Source: Bradyrhizobium sp. Rc3b
GTDB lineage: Bacteria; Pseudomonadota; Alphaproteobacteria; Rhizobiales; Xanthobacteraceae
Direction: 5' to 3'
DNA: 64,000 bases
NCBI RefSeq assembly: GCF_900114915.1
Contig: NZ_FOUS01000010.1
Span: 62,001-126,000 of the forward strand
Below, one piece after another: positions 1 through 8,508 of the stretch. A program made the translations under genes and the position numbers. The notes under the pieces were generated by a model that was given only the letters and a program-made list of their open reading frames with translations, had not been told where the DNA came from and searched no databases. The first letter of the stretch is position 1. Each line of letters opens with the position of its first letter.

Positions 1-207
1 CTTGCCGATCTTCTCCTTCCAGTCATCGGGCATCATCTGGCCGTGCTTCTCGTAATAGTCCCAGGACGAGAAGTCGAAATGGTCGAAATGCAGGGAGACC
101 CCATGCTTCTTCGCCGCGGCCTCCACGACGCGCAGGCCCTCGGGCATCACTTCCTTGCCGATGCCGTCGCCGGGAATGACCGCGATCCGGTATTGTTTCT
201 TGCTCAT
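1..207 (-). CDS. Tartrate dehydrogenase-like NAD-dependent decarboxylating dehydrogenase (N-terminal part only)
   Basis: The first 69 codons of a gene that runs off the left edge. The N-terminus (MSKKQYRIAVIPGDGIGKEV) carries the GDGIG nucleotide/substrate-binding start of the isocitrate/isopropylmalate/tartrate dehydrogenase family. The following stretch, with FDFSSWDYYEKHGQMMPDDW, resembles tartrate dehydrogenases (TtuC/YeaU) more than leuB or icd. Members oxidise a 2-hydroxy acid such as tartrate or D-malate with NAD and divalent metal in the cytosol. The ATG at 207 was chosen because the family motif begins a few residues after it. It is divergent from the SDR gene, with a palindrome in the shared region. 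Active-site residues lie outside the window, so the substrate is inference. Confidence 0.8.
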   Translation of the reverse strand, partial: MSKKQYRIAVIPGDGIGKEVMPEGLRVVEAAAKKHGVSLHFDHFDFSSWDYYEKHGQMMPDDWKEKIGK

Positions 208-275
208 CGAGAACGTCCTTGGTTGGTCCGGCAGTCGCCGCCTTTTGACCGCATTGCAATGGACCAAACGCAGCG

Positions 276-295
276 GCAGTGCAACGCTGCACTGC
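276..295. promoter_or_regulatory. Palindrome in the divergent ttuC-like/SDR promoter region, possible operator
   Basis: GCAGTGCA and TGCACTGC form a perfect inverted repeat around a 4-base spacer. It lies 69 bp upstream of the leftward start codon and 67 bp upstream of the rightward one. A second small palindrome, ATTGCAAT, lies at 253-260. A symmetric site midway between divergent starts is typical of a regulator binding site; no regulator gene is visible inside the window. Confidence 0.4.
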
Positions 296-361
296 AATGT
301 TGACCATGGCGCGGCCAAGCGCCTACTGATTTCATCCTGTTCCTATCCTGCGAGTACCCTC

Positions 362-1138
362 ATGGATCTGCATCTGCGCGGCAAGCGCGTCCTGATCACC
401 GGCGCGTCCAAGGGCATTGGCGCCGCCGCCGCCGAAGCGTTTGCCGAGGAAGGCGCGCACCTCCTGCTCGCCGCCCGCAACGGCGACCAGCTCAAGGCGC
501 TGGCCGAGCGCCTGCGTTCCGCCCACCAGATCGATGCCGCAACGAGCATCGTCGATCTTCGCAAGGCCGAGGATCTGGCGCGGCTTGCGAAGGAAGCCGC
601 CGACATCGACGTGCTCGTGAACAATGCGGGCGACATCCCCGGCGGCTCGATCGACAAGATCGACGAAGCGACCTGGCGTCACGCCTGGGAATTGAAAGTG
701 TTCGGCTATATCAACCTGACGCGGCAGATCTACGCGCAGATGAAGGCGAAGGGTGGCGGCGTCATCGTCAACGATATCGGCGCAGCCGGCGAAAAGTTCG
801 ACGCCAATTACATCTGCGGCAGCGCCGGCAATGCCGCGTTGATGGCCTTCACCCGCGCGCTCGGCGGAAAAAGTCTCGCCGACAACATCCGCGTGGTCGG
901 CATCAATCCCGGCCCCGTCGGCACCGATCGCCACGTCACCCTGCTCAAGACGCGGGCCAAGCACCAGTTCGGCGACGAGAACCGCTACAAGGAATTCCAG
1001 AAGAGCCTGCCGCTCGGCCGTCCCGCGCATGCGCGCGAGATCGGCGATCTCATGGCGTTCCTGGCGTCGGACCGCGCCGGCTATACGTCGGGCGTGATCT
1101 ACACGGTGGACGGCGGCATCAGCGCTGGCTGGGGCTAA
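362..1138 (+). CDS. Short-chain dehydrogenase/reductase with a non-canonical active site
   Basis: A 258-residue Rossmann-fold protein. TGASKGIG near residue 13 binds NAD(P), and NNAG near residue 88 is the SDR structural motif; C-terminal GYTSGVIYTVDGG closes the fold. The usual YxxxK catalytic pair is not in place: the region reads NYICGSAGNAALMAF, with Asn where Lys is expected, and the usual serine region reads DIGAAG. As I recall, a conserved SDR group (annotated PRK06125) shares this pattern, so it looks like a subfamily trait, not decay. The ATG at 362 was chosen over an upstream one because the Rossmann strand begins right after it. It reads toward the amidase but a palindromic repeat separates them. 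Substrate unknown. Confidence 0.85.
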   Translation: MDLHLRGKRVLITGASKGIGAAAAEAFAEEGAHLLLAARNGDQLKALAERLRSAHQIDAATSIVDLRKAEDLARLAKEAADIDVLVNNAGDIPGGSIDKIDEATWRHAWELKVFGYINLTRQIYAQMKAKGGGVIVNDIGAAGEKFDANYICGSAGNAALMAFTRALGGKSLADNIRVVGINPGPVGTDRHVTLLKTRAKHQFGDENRYKEFQKSLPLGRPAHAREIGDLMAFLASDRAGYTSGVIYTVDGGISAGWG

Positions 1139-1150
1139 CTCTATCCGCAT

Positions 1151-1230
1151 CATTGCGAGCGAAGCGAAGCAATCCAGATTGTTGCCGCGGACGGACTCTG
1201 GATTGCATCGTCGCTTCGCTCCTCGCAATG
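1151..1230. repeat. Intergenic palindromic repeat element (type A)
   Basis: CATTGCGAGCGAAGCGAAGC at 1151 is mirrored by a GCTTCGCTCCTCGCAATG arm ending at 1230, giving a long imperfect hairpin between the SDR and the amidase. Sequences of this kind are, from memory, dispersed in Bradyrhizobium genomes. It may fold in the mRNA between the two genes. Confidence 0.7.
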
Positions 1231-1260
1231 ACGAACAGAATAAGCACAGGAGTAAAGTAA

Positions 1261-2679
1261 TTGTCTCAAGACCTGATCCGTGAAACCGCCTGCGCCGTCG
1301 TCGACAAGCTGCGGTCCGGCGATGTCTCGCCGCTCGAGCTGCTCGATGTCGTGGAGAAGCGCATCAGTGAGGTCGACGGCAAGGTGAACGCGCTGCCGAT
1401 CCTGTGTTTCGAGCGCGCGCGGGACAGCGCCAAGGCCCTGATGCGGAAACCCGCCGGCGCGCGGGGGCTGCTCGCGGGCCTGCCGGTGCCGATCAAGGAC
1501 CTGACCGACGTTGCGGGCGTGTTGAACACGCAGGGCTCGCCGATCTTCAAGGACAATATCCCCGCCAAGTCCGACCTCATGGTCGAGAACCTCGAGGCCA
1601 ACGGCGCGGTGGTCTACGCCAAATCCAACACGCCGGAATTCGGCGCCGGCGCCAACACTTTCAATGAAGTGTTCGGCGCAACCCTCAATCCCTGGGATAC
1701 TTCAAAATCCGCGGCGGGCTCTTCCGGCGGCGCGGCCGTGGCGCTGGCCACCGGCATGGCCTGGCTGGCGCAAGGCTCCGACATGGGCGGCAGCTTGCGC
1801 AGCCCCGCGGCTTTCTGCGGCGTCGTCGGCATGCGCCCGAGCATCGGCCGCGTCGCACATACTCCCAAATCCGGCATCGATCGCAATCTCGGCGTGGTCG
1901 GCCCGATGGCGCGCAGCGTCGAGGATCTCGCGCTGCTGCTGGATGCGATGAGCGGCGATTACGCGGACGATCCGCTGTCACTGCCGGCGCCCACGACCTC
2001 GTTCCTGTCGGCGGCTCAGTCCGGCAAGAAGCCGAAGCGCATCGCCTATTCGCCCGATCTCGGCATCACGCCTGTCGATCCCGAGGTGAAGGCGATCACG
2101 CGCAAGGCGGCGGAACGCTTTGCCGAGGCTGGCGCCATCGTCGAGGAGGCGCATCCGGACTGGCGCGAGGCGCATGAATGCTTCCACGTTCTGCGCGCCT
2201 TCGATTTCGCGATCACCAAAGCCAATCTGCTGCGCACCAAGCGCGACCTGCTCAAGCCCGAGGTGATCTGGAACATCGAGGAAGGCCTCAAGCTGACGGT
2301 CGAGCAGCTCGAACGCGCCGAGGCCCAGCGCGTCGGCATGACGGCGCGGGCGGTCGAGTTCTTCAAGACCTATAATTTGCTGCTGACGCCGACCACGATC
2401 GTGCCGCCCTTCCCGATCGAACACCGCTATGTCGCCGAATGCGCCGGCAAAAGGTTCGACAATTACGTCGAGTGGCTCGGCATCGTCTACGCCATCACGC
2501 TCGCCTGCTGCCCCTCGCTGTCGCTGCCATGCGGCTTCACGGCGTCGGGCCTGCCGGTCGGGGTGCAGGTGGTCGGTGCACCAAGGGGCGATGCGCAGGT
2601 GCTCGCGGGCGCGAAGGTGCTGGAGGATATTTTGGGTCTGCGCGGCACCACGCCAATCGATCCGAAGGTGAGGAAGTAA
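1261..2679 (+). CDS. Amidase-signature family hydrolase
   Basis: A 472-residue protein of the amidase signature family, which hydrolyses carbon-nitrogen amide bonds through a Ser-cisSer-Lys triad. Lys79 in PVPIKD, the Ser154/Ser155 pair in GSSGG and nucleophile Ser178 in GSDMGGSLR are all present with normal spacing, so it should be active. No signal peptide, hence cytoplasmic. The start is TTG at 1261, preceded by AGGAG about 8 bases upstream; no better start is in frame. It is not part of a gatCAB cluster and lacks GatB/C neighbours, so a catabolic amidase is likelier than a tRNA amidotransferase. The natural amide is unknown. Confidence 0.88.
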   Translation: MSQDLIRETACAVVDKLRSGDVSPLELLDVVEKRISEVDGKVNALPILCFERARDSAKALMRKPAGARGLLAGLPVPIKDLTDVAGVLNTQGSPIFKDNIPAKSDLMVENLEANGAVVYAKSNTPEFGAGANTFNEVFGATLNPWDTSKSAAGSSGGAAVALATGMAWLAQGSDMGGSLRSPAAFCGVVGMRPSIGRVAHTPKSGIDRNLGVVGPMARSVEDLALLLDAMSGDYADDPLSLPAPTTSFLSAAQSGKKPKRIAYSPDLGITPVDPEVKAITRKAAERFAEAGAIVEEAHPDWREAHECFHVLRAFDFAITKANLLRTKRDLLKPEVIWNIEEGLKLTVEQLERAEAQRVGMTARAVEFFKTYNLLLTPTTIVPPFPIEHRYVAECAGKRFDNYVEWLGIVYAITLACCPSLSLPCGFTASGLPVGVQVVGAPRGDAQVLAGAKVLEDILGLRGTTPIDPKVRK

Positions 2680-2707
2680 TTCCACTCTACACCGCGCGCT
2701 CCGTAGC

Positions 2708-2858
2708 ACCCTCTCCCTTGTGGGAGAGGGTGGCTCGCCGCATAGCGGCGAGACCGGTGAGGGGTATCTCTCCACAAGGGACTCCCTCGCCGTCTGAATT
2801 CGACGATAGAACCCCTCATCCGGCGCTTCGCGCCACCTTCTCCCACAAGGGGAGAAGG
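2708..2858. repeat. Composite palindromic repeat (type B) between convergent genes
   Basis: A hairpin CCCTCTCCC/GGGAGAGGG starts at 2709, a CGCCGC/GCGGCG hairpin follows, GGTGAGGGGT near 2757 pairs with ACCCCTCATCC near 2812, and a CTTCTCCC/GGGGAGAAG hairpin closes the unit. The same family recurs at 25976-26122 and 54197-54353. It fills the gap between the convergent amidase and permease genes and may act as a bidirectional terminator. Confidence 0.7.
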
Positions 2859-2862
2859 AAGA

Positions 2863-3969
2863 TCACCTCCCGCCCGTCGCTTCCAGGCTACGGCTGTACC
2901 GCGACATGGCGAAGCAGAACACAAAGTAGATCGCAGCGACGAAGATATAGACCTCGACCGAAAACTGTTGCCACGCAGGATCGATGATCGCCGTCTTCGC
3001 CGTCGTGAGCAGATCGAAAATGCCGATGATGAGGACGAGGCTGGTGTCCTTGAAGAAAGCGATGAAGGTGTTGACTAGCGGCGGGATGACATGGCGGATC
3101 GCCTGCGGCAGGACGATCAGCCGGTTCTTGCGCCAGTAGGACAGCCCGAGCGCATCGGCAGCCTCGTATTGCCCGCGCGGCACGGCCTGAAGGCCGCCGC
3201 GGATGACTTCGGCGAGATAGGCGCCCGCGAACAGGATGATCGCGATTTGCGCGCGGAGCAGCTTGTCGATGTTGAATCCGCTGGGCATGAACAGCGGAAA
3301 CATCACGCTCGCCATGAACAATAGGCTCACCAGCGGCACGCCACGGATCAGCTCGACATAGAGCACGCTGAGCGAGCGGATCGCCGGCAGCTTCGAACGC
3401 CGGCCGAGCGCGACGAGAATGCCGAGCGGGAAGCCGAAGGCCAATCCAAACGTCGCCAGTATCAGCGTCACCGGCAGACCACCCCAGCGATCCTGCGAGA
3501 CGAAGGAAAGGCCGAGCACGCCGCCCCACATCAGCACGCTGATAAGCGCGAGCGCGCCGATCCAGAGATAGATGAGTTCGCGCCGCCACAAAACGCGACG
3601 GGTCGAGAGAAAGTACAGTGCGATGAACAGTACGACCGACAGCGCCGGCCGCCACTGCTCGTCGAACGGATAGGTGCCGAACAGGATGAAGCGGTACTTT
3701 TCGGGAATGATCGCCCAGCAGGCGCCGAGGCCGCGCACCGCGCGGCAGCCGCTGGAATCGTTTGCCGGGGTCAGCCACACGGCATTGGCGATGCCCCACT
3801 GGACGAAACTGAAGATGCCCTTGGCGAGGATCGCCAGCAGCACGACGGTGAGGATGCCGTTCGGGATCGACGAGAACAGATTGGTGCGCAGCCAGCGCAA
3901 CGCCGGATTCCCCATCTGCGGGCGGCGGGCGGCGCGCGGCACTTCCGGCATGTCGGTGATCGCGGTCAT
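2863..3969 (-). CDS. Polar amino-acid ABC transporter permease, AapM-like
   Basis: A 368-residue inner-membrane permease with several hydrophobic segments and the EAA loop EAADALGLSYWRKNRLIVLPQA, which docks the ATPase. The long N-terminal segment before the permease domain is typical of AapM/BztC of the rhizobial general L-amino-acid transporter. It pairs with the AapQ-like permease immediately upstream (2-bp gap), and the two should form the heteromeric channel. The ATG at 3969 was chosen because the open frame beyond it runs through the neighbouring gene. The matching binding protein lies in the divergent unit; no ATPase gene is present locally, so specificity is inferred from family only. 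Confidence 0.85.
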   Translation of the reverse strand: MTAITDMPEVPRAARRPQMGNPALRWLRTNLFSSIPNGILTVVLLAILAKGIFSFVQWGIANAVWLTPANDSSGCRAVRGLGACWAIIPEKYRFILFGTYPFDEQWRPALSVVLFIALYFLSTRRVLWRRELIYLWIGALALISVLMWGGVLGLSFVSQDRWGGLPVTLILATFGLAFGFPLGILVALGRRSKLPAIRSLSVLYVELIRGVPLVSLLFMASVMFPLFMPSGFNIDKLLRAQIAIILFAGAYLAEVIRGGLQAVPRGQYEAADALGLSYWRKNRLIVLPQAIRHVIPPLVNTFIAFFKDTSLVLIIGIFDLLTTAKTAIIDPAWQQFSVEVYIFVAAIYFVFCFAMSRYSRSLEATGGR

Positions 3970-3971
3970 GC

Positions 3972-5159
3972 TCAGCGCTCCACCAGCGCAATGCGCGCAT
4001 TGTACCAGTTCATGAAGAAGCTGATGGAAAGGCTGATGGTCAGGAACACCGCCATGATCAGCGCGATCGCCTCGATCGCCTGCCCGGTCTGGTTCAACGT
4101 GGTGTTGGCGATCGAGACCACGTCCTGGTAGCCGATCGCGACCGCCAGCGAGGAATTCTTGGTCAAATTGAGATACTGGCTCGTCATCGGCGGCACGATG
4201 ACGCGCAGCGCCTGGGGCAGGATGATCTGCCGCAGCATGAAGCTGCGGCGCAGGCCAAGCGCGTTGGCGGCATCCCACTGCCCGCGCGGCACCGACTGGA
4301 TGCCGCTGCGCACGATCTCGGCAATGAAGGCCGACGTGTAGGTGACGAGCGCGATCAGCAGCGCGAAATATTCTGGGGCGAGCGTCAGCCCACCGACGAA
4401 ATTGAAGCCGCGCAGCTCCGGCCATTCGATCTTCCAGGACACGCGAAGCAGTACGGACACCAGCACGGGCAAAGCGATGATGAAGCTCACCGCAAAGGGC
4501 CATACCGGCCGCGGCTTGCCGTCGCGCATCTGCTGCGCGATCAGCCATCGCCGGATGAGATAGACCACGGCAAGGCCGAACACCGCCGTGCCGAGCACCC
4601 AAAGCTGGGGCGGGCCAAGCGGAATGGCCGGCAGGATCAAGCCGCGATTGGACAGGAACACGCCCTCGACCGGCCGCCATGCCGCGCGCGCGGCCGGCAG
4701 CGCCTGCATCAGCACATACCAGAACAGGAGTTGAAGCAGCAGCGGGATGTCGCGGAGCGTTTCGACATAGACGGCGGCAAGTCGTGACAGCAGCCAGTTG
4801 GCCGACAGTCGCGAGATGCCGATCAGGGTGCCCAGGATGGTCGCGAGCACGATGCCGATCACGGCGACGCGCAAGGTGTTGCCGATGCCGACGACGAAGG
4901 CCCAGAGATACGTGTCTCTCGGATTATAGGCGAGCAAGCTGTCGGCGATGGGCATGCCGGCCTCGCGTCCGAGGAAGGCAAAACCGGTCGTGATGCGGCG
5001 CGCCGAAAGGTTGGTGACGGTGTTGGACCAGAGAAAGCCGATGACCGCGAGCGCGATCCCGACCACCAGCACCTGCCAGAACAGGCCCTGCAGCTCGCGG
5101 CGTCCCCATGCGCCGAACAGGCGGCGGCGCGGTGGCGGTCTCGGCGTGTCCGATGTCAC
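3972..5159 (-). CDS. Polar amino-acid ABC transporter permease, AapQ-like
   Basis: A 395-residue membrane permease with the EAA loop DAANALGLRRSFMLRQIILPQALR near the C-terminus and a large insertion with extra membrane spans in the middle, as in AapQ/BztB. It should form the channel with the AapM-like protein encoded 2 bp downstream. I prefer the GTG at 5159, preceded by GAAGGG, over a GTG at 5204 that has no ribosome-binding site and would overlap the promoter region. It is divergent from the rpiR gene, and a palindrome lies between the two starts. Confidence 0.83.
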   Translation of the reverse strand: MTSDTPRPPPRRRLFGAWGRRELQGLFWQVLVVGIALAVIGFLWSNTVTNLSARRITTGFAFLGREAGMPIADSLLAYNPRDTYLWAFVVGIGNTLRVAVIGIVLATILGTLIGISRLSANWLLSRLAAVYVETLRDIPLLLQLLFWYVLMQALPAARAAWRPVEGVFLSNRGLILPAIPLGPPQLWVLGTAVFGLAVVYLIRRWLIAQQMRDGKPRPVWPFAVSFIIALPVLVSVLLRVSWKIEWPELRGFNFVGGLTLAPEYFALLIALVTYTSAFIAEIVRSGIQSVPRGQWDAANALGLRRSFMLRQIILPQALRVIVPPMTSQYLNLTKNSSLAVAIGYQDVVSIANTTLNQTGQAIEAIALIMAVFLTISLSISFFMNWYNARIALVER

Positions 5160-5210
5160 GGCACAAAAACCCTTCTCGAGAGGCAGCGATTTCCGGCGGC
5201 GCACGTCAAC

Positions 5211-5239
5211 TGTTGCACCAATCTATATTTCGTGCAACA
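5211..5239. promoter_or_regulatory. Inverted repeat between aapQ-like and rpiR genes, probable RpiR operator
   Basis: TGTTGCAC and GTGCAACA form a perfect 8-bp inverted repeat separated by an AT-rich 13-base spacer. The site ends 8 bases before the rpiR start codon, where the ribosome-binding site would be, and lies about 52 bp from the permease start. Position and symmetry suggest autoregulation by the adjacent RpiR-type protein and control of the divergent transporter genes. Confidence 0.55.
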
Positions 5240-5247
5240 AATGTTTC

Positions 5248-6120
5248 ATGGCCGAGCCCGCGAAATCCTCGCCGCTGAGCGAACTGCGCATTGCATTGCC
5301 ATCGCTGCCGATGCGGCTGCAGGAAGTCGGGCGCTTCGTCGCCGCCAACGATTATGACGCCACCACCCGTTCGATGCGCGACCTCGCGGCGGAAGCCGGC
5401 GCCGATCCCGCCGCGTTCACGCGGCTCGCCAAGGCGATCGGCTATTCGGGCTGGGACGAATTGCGCGCGGCGCTGACCGAGGCGCGGCGGCCATCGCAGA
5501 CCTCGCCCTTCTCCGGCCGCGCCAGAAGCCGCCGGCCCGGCCCGAATGCCGATGTCGCGCTCGTCACCGACAAGCTCGAGGCCGAGGCCGCCGGCCTTCC
5601 GCGCATTCCCGCGCAACCGATCGCGGAGGCCGCGCGCTCCCTGCATGAGGCCAAGCGGATCTGGATTGCCGGCTATCGCAGCTGCCGCAGCGTTGCCGAG
5701 CTCCTGAACTACGAGCTTCGGCTGTTCCGCCCCGAGCAGGTGCAACTCGTCGGCGTGTCCGGCCCCGACGATCTCGACCTCGGCGCCTTCCGGCCGGGCG
5801 AAGCCGTCATCGTCATCGGCTTCCTGCCGTACACCCATGCGAGCGTCCGCGTCGCGCAAGCCGCTCATCACAGCGGCGCGACGCTGATTGCCATCGCGGA
5901 CAGCCTCTCGGCACCGATGGCCGAGGGCGCCGACCACGTGCTGCTGTTCGAGGCGGCCTCCTCTCCCGGCTTCTTCCCGAGTCTCACCGGCGCGATCGCG
6001 ATCGCGCAGTCGCTGGCTGCCGTGACGTTCTCGCTCGGCGGCGCCGCCGCGAAGAAGCGCCTGGAGACTACCGAGGCGCGGCTCACCGCTGCCTCCATCT
6101 ACGTCTCAGAGAAAGGTTGA
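5248..6120 (+). CDS. RpiR-family transcriptional regulator with SIS domain
   Basis: A 290-residue cytoplasmic regulator. Residues about 10-85 form the RpiR helix-turn-helix domain (LRIALPSLPMRLQEVGRFVA through SMRDLAAEAGADPAAFTRLAKAIGYSG). Residues about 125-260 are a SIS fold (AKRIWIAGYRSCRSVAELL; AVIVIGFLPYTHASVRVAQAAHHSGATLIAIAD), which in other members binds phosphorylated sugars or small effectors. It heads a unit with the aminotransferase (3-bp gap) and the binding protein, and is divergent from the permeases, so amino-acid utilisation is its likely target. The ATG at 5248 sits just behind the inverted repeat at 5211-5239. The effector is unknown. Confidence 0.85.
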   Translation: MAEPAKSSPLSELRIALPSLPMRLQEVGRFVAANDYDATTRSMRDLAAEAGADPAAFTRLAKAIGYSGWDELRAALTEARRPSQTSPFSGRARSRRPGPNADVALVTDKLEAEAAGLPRIPAQPIAEAARSLHEAKRIWIAGYRSCRSVAELLNYELRLFRPEQVQLVGVSGPDDLDLGAFRPGEAVIVIGFLPYTHASVRVAQAAHHSGATLIAIADSLSAPMAEGADHVLLFEAASSPGFFPSLTGAIAIAQSLAAVTFSLGGAAAKKRLETTEARLTAASIYVSEKG

Positions 6121-6123
6121 CCC

Positions 6124-7473
6124 ATGGCCGCTCGCACCAGCCGTGTGCTGCACCGCTCACTCCGCGAGACGCCGCCCAAGGCGATCGGCGGCGAAGGCAT
6201 CTATCTCTTTGCCGAGGACGGGCGGCGCATCATCGACGCCTCCGGCGGTGCGGCAGTCTCCTGCCTCGGCCATCAGCATCCACGCGTGATCGCGGCGATG
6301 GCAAAGCAGGCCTCGACGCTGGCCTACGCGCATACCGCTTTCTTCTCCTCCGAGCCCGCCGAGGCTCTCGCCGAGACGCTGGTCGGCCATGAGCCGGGCG
6401 GTCTTGCCTACGCCTATTTCGTCAGCGGCGGGTCCGAGGCGATCGAAGCGAGCATCAAGCTCGCGCGGCAATATTTCATCGAGCGCGGCGAGCCGCAGCG
6501 GCAACATTTCATCGCGCGGCGACAGAGCTACCACGGCAACACGCTGGGCGCCCTCGCCGCCGGCGGCAACGCCTGGCGGCGCGCGCCCTATGCGCCGCTG
6601 CTCTCGGCCGCCTTCAGCCACGTGACGCCGGCCTTCAACTATCACGAGAAGCGCGACGGCGAATCCGATGCGCAGTTCGTGGCGCGGCTGGCGGCGGAGC
6701 TCGAAGCGGAATTTCAGCGGCTCGGTCCCAACACGGTCGCGGCGTTCCTCGCCGAGCCGGTCGTCGGCGCCACCGCCGGCGCGGTGACGGCACCGGACGG
6801 CTACTTCAGGGCGGTGCGTGAGATCTGCGACCGGCACGGTGCACTGCTCATCCTCGACGAGGTCATGTGCGGCATGGGCCGCACCGGCACCACGCATGCC
6901 TGGGAGCAGGAAGGCGTCGCGCCGGACATCCAGGCGATCGCAAAAGGGCTCGGCGGCGGCTACCAGCCGATTGGGGCGATGCTCGCGAGCGGCAAGATCA
7001 TCGACACCATCCGCGCCGGCTCGGGCGCCTTTCAGCACGGCCACACTTATCTGGCACATCCCCTCGCCTGCGCCGCCGCACTGGCGGTGCAGGAGGTGAT
7101 CCGCGAGGACGGCCTGCTCGACCGCGTCAAGGAGCGCGGCAAGCAGCTCGAACAGCGCCTGACCGAGCGCTTCGGCAATCACCGCCATGTCGGCGACATC
7201 AGGGGCCGTGGCCTGTTCTGGGCGATCGAGCTGGTCGCTGATCGCGCCAGCCGCACCTCGTTCGATCCTGCGCTCAAGCTCAATCAGAAGATCAAGGCGG
7301 AGGCCTTCGCCAATGGGCTCGGCTGCTATCCCGGCGGCGGCACCGTGGATGGCGTTCGCGGCGACCACGTGTTGCTGGCGCCGCCCTATATCGCCTCCGC
7401 AGAGGAGATCGACCTGATCGTCGACAAGCTCGGCACGGCCGTCGACAACGTGTTGCGTAGTGTCAATCACTGA
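6124..7473 (+). CDS. Class III PLP-dependent aminotransferase
   Basis: A 449-residue aminotransferase of the class III (omega-amino acid) group. Visible motifs are FVSGGSEAIEASIKLAR (cofactor phosphate binding), SYHGNTLGAL, the LILDEVMCGMGRTG segment with the Asp that contacts the pyridine nitrogen, and Lys274 in AIAKGLGGGYQPIG as the Schiff-base lysine. It should move an amino group between an amine or omega-amino acid and a keto acid. It starts 3 bp after the rpiR stop and ends 10 bp before the binding-protein start, so uptake and transamination of one nitrogen source are likely linked. The substrate cannot be read from the sequence. Confidence 0.88.
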   Translation: MAARTSRVLHRSLRETPPKAIGGEGIYLFAEDGRRIIDASGGAAVSCLGHQHPRVIAAMAKQASTLAYAHTAFFSSEPAEALAETLVGHEPGGLAYAYFVSGGSEAIEASIKLARQYFIERGEPQRQHFIARRQSYHGNTLGALAAGGNAWRRAPYAPLLSAAFSHVTPAFNYHEKRDGESDAQFVARLAAELEAEFQRLGPNTVAAFLAEPVVGATAGAVTAPDGYFRAVREICDRHGALLILDEVMCGMGRTGTTHAWEQEGVAPDIQAIAKGLGGGYQPIGAMLASGKIIDTIRAGSGAFQHGHTYLAHPLACAAALAVQEVIREDGLLDRVKERGKQLEQRLTERFGNHRHVGDIRGRGLFWAIELVADRASRTSFDPALKLNQKIKAEAFANGLGCYPGGGTVDGVRGDHVLLAPPYIASAEEIDLIVDKLGTAVDNVLRSVNH

Positions 7474-7483
7474 GGGGAGTAGC

Positions 7484-8497
7484 ATGATGAGGAAAGTGGT
7501 TATCGCAGCGAGCGTGCTCGCTGCATCGACAATTGTCGCATCCGCCGCGACGCTCGACACGGTGAAGAGCCGCGGCACGCTGGTGTGCGGCGTCAGCGCC
7601 GGCTTTGCCGGTTTCTCCGCGCCCGACTCGCAGGGCAATTACAAAGGTCTCGACGTCGATTATTGCCGCGCGCTCGCGGCCGGCGTGCTGGGCGATGCCA
7701 GCAAGGTGCGCTACGTCTCTCTGACCGCGCAGAACCGCTTCACCGCCCTGCAGTCGGGCGAGATCGACGTGCTCTACCGCAACTCGACGCAGACCTATCT
7801 GCGCGGCGTGACGCTGGGCTTGCGGCAAGGCCCGATCAACTTCTACGACGGCCAGGGCTTTGTCGTGAAGAAGGATCTGGGCGTCAAGGACATCAAGGAC
7901 CTCAAGGGCGCCACCGTCTGCGTCGCGCAGGGCACCACGCATGAGGTGACGCTCGGCGATTACGGCCGCGCCAACGGCATCGACTGGAAGCCGCTGGTGT
8001 TCGACCGCGTCGACACCATGTACCAGACATTCTTCGGCGGCCGCTGCGATGCCATGACCCAGGACGCCTCCGCACTCGCCGGCGCCGTGACCACCGCCGC
8101 GCCGAACCCGGCCGATTACGTCGTGCTGCCGCAGACCATCAGCAAGGAGCCGCTCGGGCCCTTCACCCGCAACGGCGACGAGGTCTGGAGCGACATCATC
8201 ACCTGGCTGCATTACGGCCTGATCGAGGCCGAGGAGCTCGGCGTCACACAAGGCAATGTCGAGGAGATGGCGAAGTCGCAGACGCCCGCGATCCAGCGGC
8301 TGCTCGGCGCATCCGGCGATCTCGGCTCCCGGCTTGGGCTCGACAACAAATGGCTGGTCACCGCGATCAAGGCCACCGGCAATTACGGCGAGATCTACGA
8401 GCGCAATGTCGGCAAGGCGAGCCCGCTCAAGCTCGATCGCGGCCTCAACGGCCTCTGGAGCAAGGGCGGCTTGATGTACGCGGTGCCGTTCAAGTAA
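7484..8497 (+). CDS. Amino-acid ABC transporter periplasmic binding protein, AapJ-like
   Basis: A 337-residue secreted protein. A signal peptide covers the first 20 or so residues (MMRKVVIAASVLAASTIVASA), followed by the family-3 binding-protein start TLDTVKSRGTLVCGVSAGFAGFSAPDSQG, very similar to AapJ of the rhizobial general amino-acid transporter. It should capture amino acids in the periplasm and deliver them to the divergent AapQ/AapM-like permeases. The ATG at 7484 is preceded by GAGGGGAG. A repeat element follows it directly. Ligand range is inferred from the family. Confidence 0.87.
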   Translation: MMRKVVIAASVLAASTIVASAATLDTVKSRGTLVCGVSAGFAGFSAPDSQGNYKGLDVDYCRALAAGVLGDASKVRYVSLTAQNRFTALQSGEIDVLYRNSTQTYLRGVTLGLRQGPINFYDGQGFVVKKDLGVKDIKDLKGATVCVAQGTTHEVTLGDYGRANGIDWKPLVFDRVDTMYQTFFGGRCDAMTQDASALAGAVTTAAPNPADYVVLPQTISKEPLGPFTRNGDEVWSDIITWLHYGLIEAEELGVTQGNVEEMAKSQTPAIQRLLGASGDLGSRLGLDNKWLVTAIKATGNYGEIYERNVGKASPLKLDRGLNGLWSKGGLMYAVPFK

Positions 8498-8508
8498 ACC
8501 GTGATCGT

